From the NCBI GenBank assembly GCA_022818135.1, contig JAFMSR010000002.1, positions 24,066,768 through 24,130,767 of the forward strand: a DNA stretch of 64,000 nucleotides. Direction: 5' to 3'. The notes under the pieces were generated by a model, which ran no database searches, was not told the origin of the DNA, and saw only the letters and a program-made list of their open reading frames with translations. Position numbers and translations under genes: made by a program. Positions 12,361 through 25,190 of this stretch are shown here, piece after piece (position 1 is the first letter of the stretch; every line of letters begins with the position of its first letter). Origin of the DNA: Saxidomus purpurata (taxonomy: Eukaryota; Mollusca; Bivalvia; Venerida; Veneridae).

Positions 12361-13512
12361 TCAAAGGACTGAAAGTGCTGGAGGGTCGATTGTCTCTGAA
12401 CAACACAGACTGTACACATACATGTGTAAATATCAGGGCAACCCATACATGAGTAAAGTTATCAACAGACTGGAGACACAAATGTCCACAGAGTTTCACC
12501 TTTAACCATATGTGTAAACTTTACTTTTGATAGGAACCCATGTGCTTACCTTTTGCATTCAGTGACAACATGTATGTTCAACTACCCTATAAAGTATCAT
12601 AGCTGTGAATGGTAACTGAGAAGTGGAATTTTACAAACCTGAACTGAAAATTCAGTTTGCACAACTTTGAATGTCATTCAAAAGTTATGGGATTTGCCCA
12701 TAGGGTTGAGTGTATTGTGTCAATAATACAAAATAAATTCCTACCCTAAATTGTAGGCAAAAACCGAACAATGAGCAAGATCAAAGAAGACACAGAGTAA
12801 ATCAATAACTGAACAAGAAAACAGTGATATGGGCCCACAAACAAAACTGACATGTAAATATTCTAGAAATTGGTGATGATTGATGTTGAGGCATGGCCCC
12901 AAAAGAACCCAAGGAAACCAATTCTGGTTGTACAAGCAAAACCTGACACGACTACTGACTGAACTTTACTGTTATCGAATAATATGTATACAGTATGTCT
13001 TATTAACATTATCCTTATAAGTTTGACATGAATGAAGTTTTCTATGATTATTTGCTGTAAAACATTTAAAATGGTTTAAAGTCTTAAAATTATAAGTAAA
13101 ACAGAAAAAAAAAATGTAAAACAAAACCTGTATTAGATGGGTTTCAAACTCGTGTCCGCCGCAGTAAGTCAGCACATTTCAATTTCCAGCATCTCAACCA
13201 ACTGCTCTATGTCCGCCGACTATAGAGTTACAGGTAAAAAAGTTGTTATAAATTTGTATGTCCACGTCGTTCGTTCGCGCATTAATAGTATTTACGATTA
13301 ATTACACATTTAAAGAATAACAACGAAATAATATTATTCTATTCTGAAATGTTTTTAAATTATTTAGATTTATTACTATATAATTTTGAAAACAGAAATC
13401 GCTATAATGCCTAACAACTGTTTATATGGAACTACTTGTTTGTATGTTGTGCGTTCGGCCGTAAGGGGCCGATATACTCTGTTAACTTTGGTTCGATTTT
13501 AACAATCGACCC
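12361..13512. mobile_element. Repeat A, copy 1 (1.15 kb, possibly helentron-derived)
   Basis: One of three near-full-length copies (others 20506-21656 and 35116-36267). It starts TCAAAGGACTGAAAG after an A-run and ends in ACAATCGACCC. An 11-bp motif GGGTCGATTGT lies 22 bp inside the left end (12383-12393), and its exact complement forms the right end (13502-13512). In the other copies the right-end motif is also one arm of a hairpin. Paired subterminal motifs plus a 3' hairpin, without coding capacity, resemble non-autonomous helentron-like elements (HINE/DINE type). The expected insertion dinucleotide and CTRR-type end are not evident, so the class is an inference. A tRNA-like segment lies inside on the minus strand at about 13137-13222. 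Confidence 0.8.
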
Positions 13513-13744
13513 AAAAATGACGTTGTAAGTCATGCTCAAGTGCTCAGTACAATGTATACTATGTATTAAATATTCCGACTTTGTTCTTTATGCATGCCTT
13601 AATCTAGAAAAAAGATCTACGTCAAAGGAAATACATTTCAGTTACATGTACGTTTATTTACAGGCGGACAGTTAATATTACGATAATTCCTCGTAAGGAC
13701 CAGTACTATAACTATTATCTTTTTAAAAAATTGCAAACTTTCTC

Positions 13745-13860
13745 ACATAAAGAGACGTGGTCAGTAGCGGGACTCGATCCCAAGACTCTCAATGATTGAG
13801 AAGTTTCAGCTTCTCTAACCACTTGACCAAATAGGAATCTCACCGTCGGTAACATTGCTC
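13745..13860 (-). repeat. tRNA-derived SINE head
   Basis: The minus strand carries A box TGGTCAAGTGGTTAGAG and B box GGGATCGAGTCCC, with a tRNA-like overall length and a longer variable region. It is followed by CACGTCTCTTTATGTGAGAA, which may be the conserved SINE core. It is not an intact tRNA because the acceptor ends do not pair. Confidence 0.65.
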
Positions 13861-14004
13861 AATATGCTGTTACATCAAGTGGTCAGATGTCCCACTTAAA
13901 ACTATTAGACATATTGCAAAACATGTGTTCAACATTCCTCTCCTAAGTACCAATCATTACGATAATCTATGTTTCAGCCCGAACATTTTCAGTGCCTTCA
14001 GCGC

Positions 14005-14250
14005 TTTGATTGATAAATGAAATAACCAAGGATTCAAAACTTAAATATTGGTCTAAATTTACTCTTCGATATTTAACAGATGTTTTTTTCTTTATAACAG
14101 TACCATTACAAACTATCTTTAGATAAGACTCCTTTAATTTAGGTCTTGATCGAATTAAAATTGATTCCGTTTTACCAGGGTGTAAAAACAGTTAATTGTC
14201 AACTAACCATTTACTAACTCTCACATGGTCCTAGGTCAATAAACGTTCAA
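14005..14250. repeat. Dispersed block 'AACCAAGGATTCAAAAC', copy
   Basis: AACCAAGGATTCAAAACTTAAATATTGGTCTAAA-type block with the AGGTCTTGATC-AAAATTGATTC segment, as in the copies between 3.9 and 10.2 kb. Confidence 0.6.
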
Positions 14251-14429
14251 TATCATATTTGCACTTGCTAGAAAATAAAATACCTGAGTAATATACATAG
14301 AATAAAAGTTTTTGTTTTACAATACCTGTCATGTCATTAACATATATCAGGGGCTTTTTTAATCATAAATCTACATACCAAAATATGTTTTTCTTCTTGT
14401 TGTTCATTGGATTGATAAACCCCTATTCT

Positions 14430-15380
14430 GCATATGCGTTATGTTGTAGAGCAGCAGTCTCCCATCAGATGATGCAATTTGCATAATAGCTTGACGCTAC
14501 TTCTTTTTACGACGAAACAATTCCTCTTTGAAAACAATACAAACCAATTCAACCACATGATCTATTCTCATCGTTTTGTACATTTTCTGATTTTTTCTAC
14601 ACTCAGAGCGATGATCAAATGGTAAATGAAGGTGATTCTGTCTTGGTTTTTTTTTTTCAATTATATAATCATTAAATAATGAAAAAAAATACCATTAAGA
14701 AAACATGTTCTTTTGCTATTACCAATTCCACCCGATTCAAAATTAGTGAAAAAATCAATCTGTTAGTCTATTTAAATGGTGCGATATTCTTTTTTGGAAG
14801 TACATGTAATGCTCCCAATATCTTACAATTCTGCTACGATCTGAAATTGTATTAGAAACTTGCTTAAACCACTGTTTGCTCTTTTAAGAAAGAGAAGTCT
14901 ACATACAAAAATAATAGGTCTTATATTAAAAAAAAAAACATTATCTATAAAGATTATCTAAATGTGTGTTATGTTGCAGATAAGCAGTATCCCATCAATT
15001 GATTCTATTTGCACGTTAGCTTGTAACTACAAACTTTTACGAAGTGCCACTTGTGTTAATTACATGTTGATTTACTGAATGATTCTATGATTTTTTATGA
15101 TGTGTTATAATTAATTTTATTATACTTAGATGCAGATAATAATATTCCATACTAAGGCTATTCTGATTCCTTGATCATATAAAAGTATTCTGTATTCTGT
15201 AATTGTATGTGAACATTGCTTTAACCACTGTGAATCACACTATTTAACGTCTTGACTTAGGTTGTAATATTACTATGACTTTGAATTAGTACATTGTCAC
15301 ATTCTAGAAAACCTCTGATTCTTCATGGTACACAAGTGTACTGGTAATTGAGTGCATTTATTTTAAATACATGTAATGTA
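14430..15380. repeat. Diverged duplicated block, copy IV
   Basis: Contains two tandem versions of the TTATGTTG(T/C)AGA...AGCAGT segment (14441 and 14963), the 1-170 segment at 14590-14730 and the 400-780 segment at 15090-15360. The order is partly scrambled relative to copy I. Non-coding. Confidence 0.6.
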
Positions 15381-15769
15381 ATTATATTATATATACCAGT
15401 GCTGAATGCCCCGTTTCAAGACATATTTGATCACGGAGGAGAAGATTCTCAGAAAGTTTCGTGAATAAATCTAAAGGGCGGCATAATTTGAACCATTTTG
15501 GTAACAAATAAAATATCTAAACTCAATGCTTTACGGTTTTGAATAAAAATGTTATCAAACAAAATCAGTTTTCCCAAAATATAGACAATTTTCTTGATAA
15601 GTGGACTTCGTGTCAGAATAGGTTCGAATACTGTGAATACAGTAAATGGGTAGGGCAAATAGTAATTATGTACCTTCTGTAATCAAGAAATAGAATCCAT
15701 TGTACATTTATTCTGAGAAAGTGACATTATAAAAGATTTCTGGACAAATGTTCAGGTACGGATTAATAG

Positions 15770-16046
15770 AACATGTAATGAATGTATTGCAGATTGTTCA
15801 TGCACCGATATTGTGTTGGGTAATGTATCATTCCAGCCAGCTTTGAATACCATAGCTTTGACTGCAAAGTTGTTTGTATATCATTGCAAGTTAAATTTAA
15901 ATCTGCCAGTATTGAGTGTTCTAAAAACGAAAATTTCTTTACTGTTCCATGCTGAAAAAATAAATGCAATAAAATCATTTACTATTGATAAGTTTAACAA
16001 AATGTGGAGACCATTTGCAGTGCTTGCCAACACAAATTTGTAAACA
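15770..16046 (+). pseudogene. LINE ORF2 C-terminal relic (L1/Tx1-like)
   Basis: An open stretch ending at 16043 reads LNTIALTAKLFVYHCKLNLN and later FNKMWRPF. This fits the C-terminal tail of L1/Tx1-group ORF2 proteins, where a reverse-transcriptase-linked region ends with 'hhLhAKxhIYxCKLxxxxP...W'. No reverse transcriptase motif remains upstream, so it is an isolated fragment. The overlapping minus-strand ORFs are shadows. Recognition rests on a loose pattern. Confidence 0.45.
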
Positions 16047-16049
16047 TAT

Positions 16050-17195
16050 GCGGTGAAATTATTTTTAAGTAGTTCCACTTGTTTCAAGAACCTTATTCCC
16101 CCACCACATCCATAGGTACGCTTTTCTACCCGGATTGCTTTGATCTTTTTATATTTTTCCCTTTTCTTTTCTATAAACAAAATAACTCCAAGTCTAAGTA
16201 TTATATATCCTTTGAACGCCGATAGGTAATAAACCGTATACGCGGGTTAAGACAGGTTTGGCATTCCATAGAAGTGACAGTTACCGCATTGAACACGTTT
16301 TCTGTATGAATTTAAAGGCTATGCCGACAGCTCCTGAATGTTGAAAACTCAGACGTCCGAGGCAAATGCTGACACTTTAAGACAACCTTGAAAATGACCT
16401 TGGACACAATTTTACCAGGTTTGAAAATTTTCATTTTACCAACGTTCGCGTACAGGCCCCTGTGGGATAGTGTTTTGAGCGCGTGCAAATATTTTTTCAC
16501 AGACATAAAGCAGACATGTCGTACTCAAACCTAGGTATATTGACATCTTATGAGAACGCTTAAAATTCACCTCCCGTTAGCAAAAAAAATAAATAAATAA
16601 AAGAAGTCCATGCGCAGGTTAGCAGACAGGGTGGCCCCTGCGCGTGACGTCTGTAGGTGGGCCAATGGAAATTTTACTTTCATGTTACAGCTCAATCTAT
16701 TTGCTGACGTATACAACACGCGCAGTAAACCGAAAGTAGCATAACGTGATGTACAGTGTTTACAAAAACACATGCATGTCTGTCGAGTGTGTAACAAAAT
16801 ATGCCGGTGTGCAAAGGATATATAACCATCAGTAATGCAGTATTTTGATACATACAGGTTTTAAGGGAGGTAACTCAATCAAAATTATTGCATCAAGTTT
16901 AGAGCAGTTGTCTATCTTAGATTTGTACTACAGTACAAATAGTATTGTTAAAATCGTGGTATATCACCTCTTGTATATGTGTACACATACATCTAGTACG
17001 TAACTGTCATATTATCCTAAATGAAATGTAAGTCCTTTGCTAAAAAAAAGTACCATTACCGAGTAAATATCTTCCTGTAATTATATTGTACTATGAATAC
17101 CTTCATGTATTGTATTATACTATGCTAATGTGTTTAACATCATGTATGAATGTAAGGTGAGAACAAAAATAAATTATAAAAAAACTGTCTTGACA
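16050..17195. other. Interval without recognisable gene
   Basis: 16560-16800 is more GC-rich than its surroundings and carries a TGACGTCT and a CCAAT word, but no coherent exon is seen on either strand. 16921-16940 is a short palindrome (ATTTGTACT, AC, AGTACAAAT). Confidence 0.45.
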
Positions 17196-17620
17196 TTGTG
17201 ACAGTATCTAGAAAGTTAAAAGGACACAACTACATCCCTCAACTTTAAGTATCTACCACATGGTTAATGTTACTGTGCTTTATGTAAATATGATTGTTTC
17301 TAAAATCATGCAGCATTATATTGTTAGGCATTGTTGAAAGATTTGTATTATATTAATCGTATCTGGACACATGAATAAGGAAAAATAACATAATTAATTC
17401 AAGATTAAATTACATTAAGGATGTTATAGACAGAAGTTCATGAAGTAAAAATGGTTGATTAATTATTTTAATTCCTCGTAAGTTCACATACATTCGTAGT
17501 TTTCTTATGAGCTAATAATATGCTGTCGTATTGTTAAAAAAAATCGTAATCGGTAACTTATTTGTAGGTCACAATAACGCAAATCCACGGGGCAAAGTAC
17601 GCATTTACATATGGGACATT
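17196..17620. repeat. Segmental duplication, arm 1 first anchor
   Basis: Aligns collinearly with 28178-28610, sharing GTGACAGTATCTAGAAA, CACCACATGGTTAATGTTAC, TTGTTAGGCATTGTTGAAA and TGTAGGTCACAATAAC. Non-coding. It is the first of four anchors of an arm extending to about 22545. Confidence 0.75.
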
Positions 17621-20505
17621 TTGTTTTCTATTCGCTAGCAATGATAAGGTTGGTCAGAAAATCGATAAACAGGTAAAAGCGGCCGGACAGTTCGCTTGCG
17701 GTCGAAAATTTTCCGAAGCACCGCTGATTGTTTCGGCAACTCAATCAATAAATATCGATATTTGCTTGCGTAATACCATTCTCGTACGTCCAGAGCATTC
17801 GTTACATAATTTCATGTTTGTCTGAAAGGTTGGCGAACCACTGATGCATGAGGATGGCGTAATACTAGCCCGAGGATATTAAGATGTACTGTGTATTACG
17901 CTAAAATAGAAATCTTTATCTTATGCATTCATCCCAGCTATCTTTTTGTGCTATTACATTGTATGTTTAAAAAGCAACTGTTGTAAAATAAAGATTACAG
18001 TGAAATGAAGCAACACTGATTTGAATTATAGAGCTATTATAGATTTATTAGTTTGAGGGGGGAAACGTTTTATTTTTTTTTTGATAAATATTCCCTCGAA
18101 TTTCATTAACTTTTGTTAAATCTATGCAATGCACAGAGCTATTCGTGTAATAATTGTTGACAGGATCATGCCGACAAACTACAAGAGTAATAAGCTATTC
18201 ATCTTTTTATTGTTGAATTAATTTTATTAAATTGAATCATATACTATATTAAAGCATCCGTATTTAATGTAACTAAGTGAAGCTTCACAAAATAAATCAT
18301 ACACGGCATCACCAACTTGAAACGCAATGACAGTCACACTTTCATAGTTTTCTTTTTTCTTCGCACGTGCTTAAAGGCCTTAAGTGGTTGTATATCTTTA
18401 AAGCAATAAGTTCTCTAAACTTAAAAGCTAACAAAAACTACCTTTAAAAAGATGGTCCACGCAATTTTTAGTATATGAAAGCGATTGGTAGCTTGATTCT
18501 AACATTGAATTGTGAAACAATGAAATAACTTTATAAGTTTTCTTTAGGCATATACAAAATCGATGTCATCGATTTCATATCTGTGGAAAAAAAAACATCA
18601 CGATAGACACAATGCATGAACGTGTGCATCATCTTTGAAAATTTGTTATTTACATAACTTAGAAGGTAGATGTTACTATCGTTTAATTAATTACGGTACT
18701 GTTTCCCGTGTGATTGACGCCAACGGTACACGTGCGTAAATTCTACGAGACAGATATAAATGTGCTACAGCAGAAGCTTGAACGACTCACTTCAGTGTCG
18801 AGGATTATTTTGAAATTATAAATATGAAATCATGAAAGTTTCTTCGAAAAAATTATTTCAAAGTGTGGGTTATTTTAAGGTTACTTTTGTTAATAAAAGG
18901 AATAATTAAGTGTGGTTTTTTTTTCGTTGTCCCTTTCCACAGTAGTTAATTGTTCTTTAAAAACAAACAGAAATACATTTATTAAACTAACTAAAATACA
19001 TTTCATTGTTTCTGAGATGGGTGTACAATAAAAAGATATATATAATACATACATTTAGGGTAATAAATTACAAAGACTAAAATAGACTTTTATTGCACCC
19101 TAATAATCCATATCCGTTCTAGTGTTTTATTGCCCCGGGGTATATTGTAAAACGCAAGTGGTAATTCTTATGACAGGTTATTAAAGTTTCTTTAAAATAT
19201 GTAAGTTTACCGTAATTACATCTTATTTGCATTTTCTTTTTCAATTTCTAATATTTGATCAAAATACTAGAAGTACATAATTCACAAACATTAATTTTCG
19301 ACATTACATGTACCTGATTTCGATTTCTGACCGGTCTTAACTTTTTCATTAAGTTACAAAATATTTATAGGGGGCCATAGTAGAAGTAAACGAGTGTCAA
19401 AATACGCACAAATAGCAAAGCAAAAAAACAAAACAACATCACCACATTTATGACGGGAGAGATCTACCCGGACGAACGGACTCTGAAAACAAATTCTTTC
19501 ATATAAAATAAGCGTCACAATTTGAAAGTGACATACGTACTTGTGTATATGTGTGTTTGTGTGACATTACAACAGTCCCGTGAAAATGTGTAAAAATTAC
19601 AATGTATACACAAAATATTTTTTTCACAAATGTAACATTTGCCTGTTTACGTTAAGTTGAAACAAGTGTGAAATTTAGTCACTTTGCTACAATACAGATA
19701 TAACTTTAACCAAATGCAGTCTTTTTAATTTACTCATTTAATTTACACATAAATAAAGGATACCGCGACTCGTTCAAAGATTGGTACAATCATTATTCAC
19801 TTTTTTCCTCTTCATATTAGTTATGCCATCCTTACGTTTTAAAGCAACACTACGTACAAAATCATCACGATTTTAACACGATAGAAATCGACAATTTCCG
19901 TGAAAATTACGGACGCGCCCGATCTTTGTTACGATTACATTTTTAACTGACTGTACTTATAAAAAATATTTAAAAGGTAAGCGAAATCCTCCAAATATTT
20001 TATTTATTTTTACACCAATTTATAGTTGATATAATTCCCTTGCCGATATCACTGAAGCCAAAACAATCTTATAATTTATGTTCTATGTATGGGTCAAAGT
20101 ATTTAGACAAATGGCCCAAAAAATATATTAAAATTATTATACCAAAGATATATATTATCGACAGCTGCAATAAAATGACTTTAATCTACAATGGGATTGA
20201 GTTTATTGAACGTTTTCTGATATGGGATTAGGAGTTACTGCAAAAACTGATTTTATCAGCATGACTTTCGCTTTCAAGCTAGCACTACACTCTTAAAAGA
20301 TAGGTGGTAGCACAATTACAGTAAGAGCGGACCAACTTGTTAATAATGAGCTCACTTTCGTTCTCTCCAATTTACTTTCGGAACGAAGCGTAAAGAAATA
20401 GAATAGTCACACAAGAAAGTGCAAGTTTTCAAAAATATTGAATTTTGAACGTATAATCAGCGAGTGTTAATGGTCCGTTTTAAACGAACTCATTTGGTCC
20501 AATAA
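17621..20505. other. AT-rich interval inside segmental duplication arm 1
   Basis: Most of this has no counterpart in arm 2, which jumps from about 28610 to about 28690, so it was gained in arm 1 or lost from arm 2. About 20380-20480 (ACGTATAATCAGCGA) matches 28705-28850. No gene, RNA or recognisable element is seen in the rest. Confidence 0.5.
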
Positions 20506-21656
20506 TCAAAGGACTGAAAGTGCTGGAGGGTCGATTGTCTCTGAACAACACAGACTGTACACATACATGTGTAAATATCAGGACAACCCATGCATGAGTA
20601 AAGTTATCAACAAATTGGAGACACAAATGTCCACAGAGACTGACCTTTAACCATATGTGTATGTAACTTTACTTTTGATAGGAACCCATGTGCTTACCTT
20701 TTGCATTCAGTGACTACATGTATGTTCAACTACCCTATAAAGTATCATAGCTGTGAATGGTAACTGAGAAGTGGATGTTTACAAACCTGAACTGAAAATT
20801 CAATGTCATTCAAAAGTTATGGGATTTACCCATAGGGTTGATTGTATTGTGTCAATAATACAAAATAAATTCCTACCCTAAATTGTAGGCAAAAACTGAA
20901 CAATGAGCAAGATCAAAGAAGACACAGAGTAAATTAATAACTGAACAAGAAAAACAGTGATACAAAGTATCACAGCGGGCCCACAAACAAAACTGACATG
21001 TAAATATTCTAGAAATTGGTGATGATTGATGTTGAGGCATGGCCCCAAAAGAACCCAAGGAAACCAATTCTGGTTGTACAAGCAAAACCTGACACGACTA
21101 CTGACTGAACTTTACTGTTATCGAATAATATGTATACAGTATGTCTTATTAACATTATCCTTATAAGTTTGACATGAATGAAGTTTTCTATGATTATTTG
21201 CTGTAAAACATTTAAAATGGTTTAAAGTCTTAAAATTATAAGTAAAACAGAAGAAAAATGTAAAAAAAACTGTATTAGATGAGTTTCGAACTCGCGTCTG
21301 CCACAGTAAGTCAGCGCAGATTTAATTTCCAGCATCTCTACCAACTGCTCTACGTCCGCCGACTATAGAGTTAATGATAAAAAACGAGTTCTTATAAATT
21401 TTTATGTCCAAGTCGTTCGTTCGCGCATTAATAGTATTTACGATTAATTACACATTTAAAGAACAATAACGAAATAATATTATTCTATTCTGAAATGTTT
21501 TTAAATTATTTAGATTTATTACTATATAATTTTGAAAACAGAAATTGCTATAATGCCTAATAACTGTTTATATGGAACTACTTGTTTGTATGTTGTGCGT
21601 TCGGCCGTAAGGCCGATATACTCTGTTAACATTGGCTCGATTTTAACAATCGACCC
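20506..21656. mobile_element. Repeat A, copy 2 (with matching empty site)
   Basis: Starts TCAAAGGACTG and ends ACAATCGACCC. Left subterminal GGGTCGATTGT is at 20528-20538 and its complement at 21646-21656. The right flank AGCGGTTCAAATAGC matches the paralogous sequence at 28864, where the element is absent, so this boundary is supported by an empty site. A tRNA-like stretch on the minus strand (21281-21367) has A box TAGAGCAGTTGGTAGAG and B box GAGTTCGAAAC. Minus-strand ORFs of 67-70 codons recur in other copies with frame differences and are not treated as genes. Confidence 0.85.
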
Positions 21657-21725
21657 AAAAAGCGGTTCAAATAGCAAAAGCATAGATAATTACTATTATA
21701 ATCATATTTTTTCCAAATAGAGGAT

Positions 21726-21876
21726 AATTGTTGGTTTCGGTGTAAGATCACGTTATAATTTCACCGAGTGGGCACCAAAAGTGATATTTTCACGAGTGGC
21801 GCAGCCACGAGTGAAAATGACAACTTTTGGTGTTCACGAGTGAAATTAACATGATATTACACCGATACCAACAATT
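21726..21876. mobile_element. 151-bp fold-back (MITE-like) element
   Basis: A near-continuous imperfect palindrome: the left arm begins AATTGTTGGTTTCGGTGTAA and the right arm ends TTACACCGATACCAACAATT. The centre is the perfect hairpin GTGGC-GCA-GCCAC. Each arm carries CACGAGTG and CACCAAAAGT-type words. A partial copy of one end lies at 61652-61714. No coding capacity. Confidence 0.85.
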
Positions 21877-22089
21877 TTTCTGTTTATTTTATGGTTAAAA
21901 CTCTACTTTTATTGAGTTTGTTTCTATAAAATAACGAAAATCGCGGGAAACGTCATCAAAAAAACATAGCGCAAATGACGTCATTTTAACGACGTCATCG
22001 TCGCATGGTTTCCAGCATTAATTACGCTCGGTATACTTTTTGACGTAAATCCGGGTAGAAGATTGCAAAAACAGTGAAAAATAAAAATG

Positions 22090-22118
22090 GTAATCCACTG
22101 TTTCAAAACTGTGGATTA
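22090..22118. other. Hairpin
   Basis: TAATCCACTGTTT and its complement (one mismatch) separated by about 2 nt. It lies downstream of the fold-back element and may belong to the same larger repeat. Confidence 0.6.
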
Positions 22119-22224
22119 TCACTTTTATTTCACTGAGAAAACTCTATAATTCACTCGAAAACATTAAATAAAAGTAAATAATCAAGATATTATAAAAAGT
22201 ATATTAAATGTTTGATTCTTTTCC

Positions 22225-22545
22225 TGTAGCCCTGACGGAGCATTTTTATTTTGCCGATATTGTTTTATACAAATTAAAATTAAGTCGGTAATAAGTGACA
22301 AATAGAGACTTATCTTAAATTGTACCGGTTTTGAGTGAAGTAAAGATCGATATCTTGACTGAGTCGGAAACAATATTCTGAAACTATAATTATTCAACTG
22401 GTTTTGTTTAGCTCGTACTCGTTACTACCGAACACATTACTTTAGAATGTCTGGATGAGAAAACTGTAAGTGAAAACCAAAACTGAATGTACAATATTGT
22501 CTTTTATGATATCATTTTGATAGAATTAGAGGTACATGCACTGGA
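22225..22545. repeat. Segmental duplication, arm 1 last anchor
   Basis: Matches 30538-31000, sharing AGTCGGTAATAA, AATTGTACCGGTTTT and ACTGAATGTACAATAT. Here CTACCGAA runs directly into CACATTA, the uninterrupted state of the site that carries an insertion in arm 2. Confidence 0.75.
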
Positions 22546-23142
22546 TTCCTAGCGCTACCAGATCTTTTGGCGTTTTTATGTTTCGAACCGCACAGGCTTT
22601 ATACCGTATTTAAGCTCGTAAATTACGGAACCGTGTCACTCATACGATTTTTCTGTTGATGTAAGTTTTCCGATTATGCACACAGATGCTTGGGGTATGG
22701 ACTTGCCACCCAATCTATATTTGTCCCATGTTGTACGGAACGTATATAAATACAAGATTTGAAAACTCCAATCGCATATTTAAGGCATTCGTGTAAATAA
22801 GGAATAACTAACCGGTTTTTCCGATGCAAAACAATATTCTGAATAAAATCCCACTCCAAATTGCATCGAATACGGTTGAATTAAGAGAATTTCGAGGAAA
22901 AACACTTCTTTCACTTGCGCACAAATCAGATTTAGTATATACATGATGATATAGATATGATCATTATGATGTTTTCAGTAAAACATCCTACAATACTTTG
23001 TACATTTTCAAATATTTCTGAACAAAGAAGTTTATATGTGATGTGTATGAATGTATATAAGAGTAATGTGATGTGTTTGTCAAAGTCTAATTGAAAATTA
23101 TCACACTATTATTTTTTCTGTTAGGTTAATGATATTGATAAT

Positions 23143-23275
23143 TCAATATATATATATATAATTTTTATTGTTGTAGAAGGCCACATTGAAATATTAGGTA
23201 TGTGTATTGTTTATATGTATCTAAATGTGCATCCTTCGTTAAATAAAGATGTTATTATTATTATTATTATAAAAA
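23143..23275. repeat. (AT)n and (TTA)n tracts, likely 3' tail of another repeat
   Basis: An AT dinucleotide run at 23143-23160, then AATAAAGATG followed by a (TTA)n tract at 23250-23270. An AATAAA-like word plus simple tail is typical of a retroelement 3' end. The next LINE begins immediately after. Confidence 0.5.
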
Positions 23276-23297
23276 TAGGTTCCCCGTATCGCACTAT

Positions 23298-24894
23298 ATG
23301 AAAAAGGCTAGCCTTGACGCTCAAAAGGCATTCGATACAGTTGACCATGAAGTACTGTTCAATAAATTATACCATCTAGGTATCAAAGGTCACCTATGGT
23401 TACTATTAAGAAATCTCTACAGAAATGCTAATGTCAGAGTGAAGTGGAATGGAAATCTCTCAGACGAATTCACCATGCTACAGGGTACCAAGCAAGGGGC
23501 TAAATTGTCAACGACTTTGTATAAATGTTACAATAACAGCACACTTGACTGTCTAGTAAGAAGTAACCTAGGAGCATACATAGGAAACATCCCAGTTGCG
23601 GCACCGACATGTGCAGATGACATCGCACTCCTAGCCAATTCACAGGAAAACCTGCAATCCATGCTTAATATAATAGAATTCTGCTCCAAGAAGGACAAGG
23701 TTACCATCAATCCTGAGAAGTCAGAAATCTTACCAATTAAAGCAAAGCATCTTAACCCAATGTTCTTAAATGGAAAAGAAATCAACCAAACAGATAATCT
23801 TAAACATCTTGGTATAGTAAGAACTTCTAAAAACACCTTAAACACAGAAGATCGGTTAAAAATAGCACGGCAAACTATTTACGCATTATTAGGACCTGGA
23901 CTTCATGCCAGAAGAGGTCTGTCTCCAAAAGTGGCAGTCAAACTTTGGAAAACATATGTACTACAAAGATCACTGTATGGAATGAAGTCTTGCAAACCAA
24001 AAAACTGACATCGAAAGGTTAGAAAAACAACAACGACAAATGCTCAAGCACTTCCAGGGACTCCCTGAAAGAACTGCAACAGTAGGAGTACACATTCTCT
24101 TGGGCGCAGAACCAATTGAATCGATCATAGACAAGCAAAAATTGTCCCTTTTTATGAATATCTGCAGACATAGTGATTCAACAGAGTGCAAAGTTTTATC
24201 TCGACATCTAGTAATGTCTAAACCGACTGACCGGTCATTTGCATCAAACATCAGGTATACCTTACAAAAGTACTCTCCACCAAGTGCGAGGTCCTTGATA
24301 AACAATCCGGTGAATAAACCTAGATGGAAACAGATGGTGGACAAAGCTGTCTCTAACTATTGGTACCTTGAATTGGTTACTCAACTACAAGAAAAATCAA
24401 CATTAAAATACTTACAAATACAAGATAGTCCAATTCAGAAAGCACACAATTTTTGGAATGCAGTACAACCATATGAGCATGATGTAAAACAAGCGGAAGT
24501 AAAGGCAAGACTAATCACAGGGACCTATATACTACAGACAAATGCCGCAAAATTTAATCAAGCAGAAATATTAGGTAGATGCCTTTTATGTCAAAAAGCA
24601 GATGAAAATCTACAGCATTTCCTTCTGGATTGTCCCGAACTCCAGACCTCAAGAACTAAAGGGAACCAGCTCCTCAAGGCCACATTGGATAAAATTCACC
24701 CAGAGGGCTATAATAAAGTGAAAGAACCTATAAAAATGCTTCAGGTAATCTCTGATTGCACTCACAAAGATGTTGCACAATGGATTTACCTAAAAGAAAA
24801 AGATCTACATGATATAGAAAGAGCTACACAAGCCTATTGCTTCCACCTACATAACCAAAGACTGCTCAAACTTACAACTAGCTCAAATAGTTAA
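23298..24894 (+). pseudogene. 5'-truncated non-LTR retrotransposon ORF2
   Basis: Encodes the back half of a LINE reverse transcriptase. Domain A DAQKAFD comes within the first 15 residues, GTKQGAKLSTTLY is the RT 4/5 region, and CADDIAL is the catalytic box (Asp pair at 23616-23621, with Cys in place of the usual Tyr/Phe). A thumb and connection region follow, then a C-terminal zinc-binding motif CLLCQKADENLQHFLLDC. The style (LST-x-YK-x-YNN) resembles a CR1/I-group family I know from marine invertebrates; the clade is not certain. The endonuclease and RT domains 0-2 are missing, which is typical 5' truncation. A 1-nt slip in an A-run near 23995-24003 splits the frame, and the downstream frame reads continuously from KTDIERLEKQQRQ to the stop at 24894. 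It probably died recently, as this is its only obvious lesion. Confidence 0.88.
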
Positions 24895-25190
24895 ACCCCT
24901 ATAATTAAACACACTCGTTTTTCTTATTTATAATGAATTAGTTAATTAAAAATCCGTCAGAAAGTACAACGGCCAATGAATTATAAACTATGCAAATTGT
25001 AAAACTATCAATTTAGTCGTAAGAAATAGACTATACACCCACATTGAACGGGATATAGATAACCTTGAATGAAAATCTATAAATAAATGCTAGCTACACA
25101 AAGACAGCGTGTACAACGGGTCGTACCGACTATAGCCTCTTTAGAGGATGGTGGACCCACTAAGCACAATTAAACAAACAAACAGCGTGC
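24895..25190 (+). repeat. LINE 3' UTR and tail
   Basis: Non-coding sequence after the LINE stop, ending near a short (AAAC)n tract at 25167-25181 that may be the simple tail. Boundary uncertain. Confidence 0.45.

Noticed and set aside
16312..16506. Minus-strand ORF with MKIFKPGKIV, vaguely like a ribosomal protein L27 start
   Set aside because: Similarity stops after a few residues, there is no conserved continuation or exon structure, and the surroundings are non-coding.
20873..21085. ORFs recurring in repeat A copies (minus strand about 70 codons; plus strand MKTEIAIMPNNCLYGTTCLY)
   Set aside because: They recur because the DNA is repeated. Frames shift between copies and no domain is evident.
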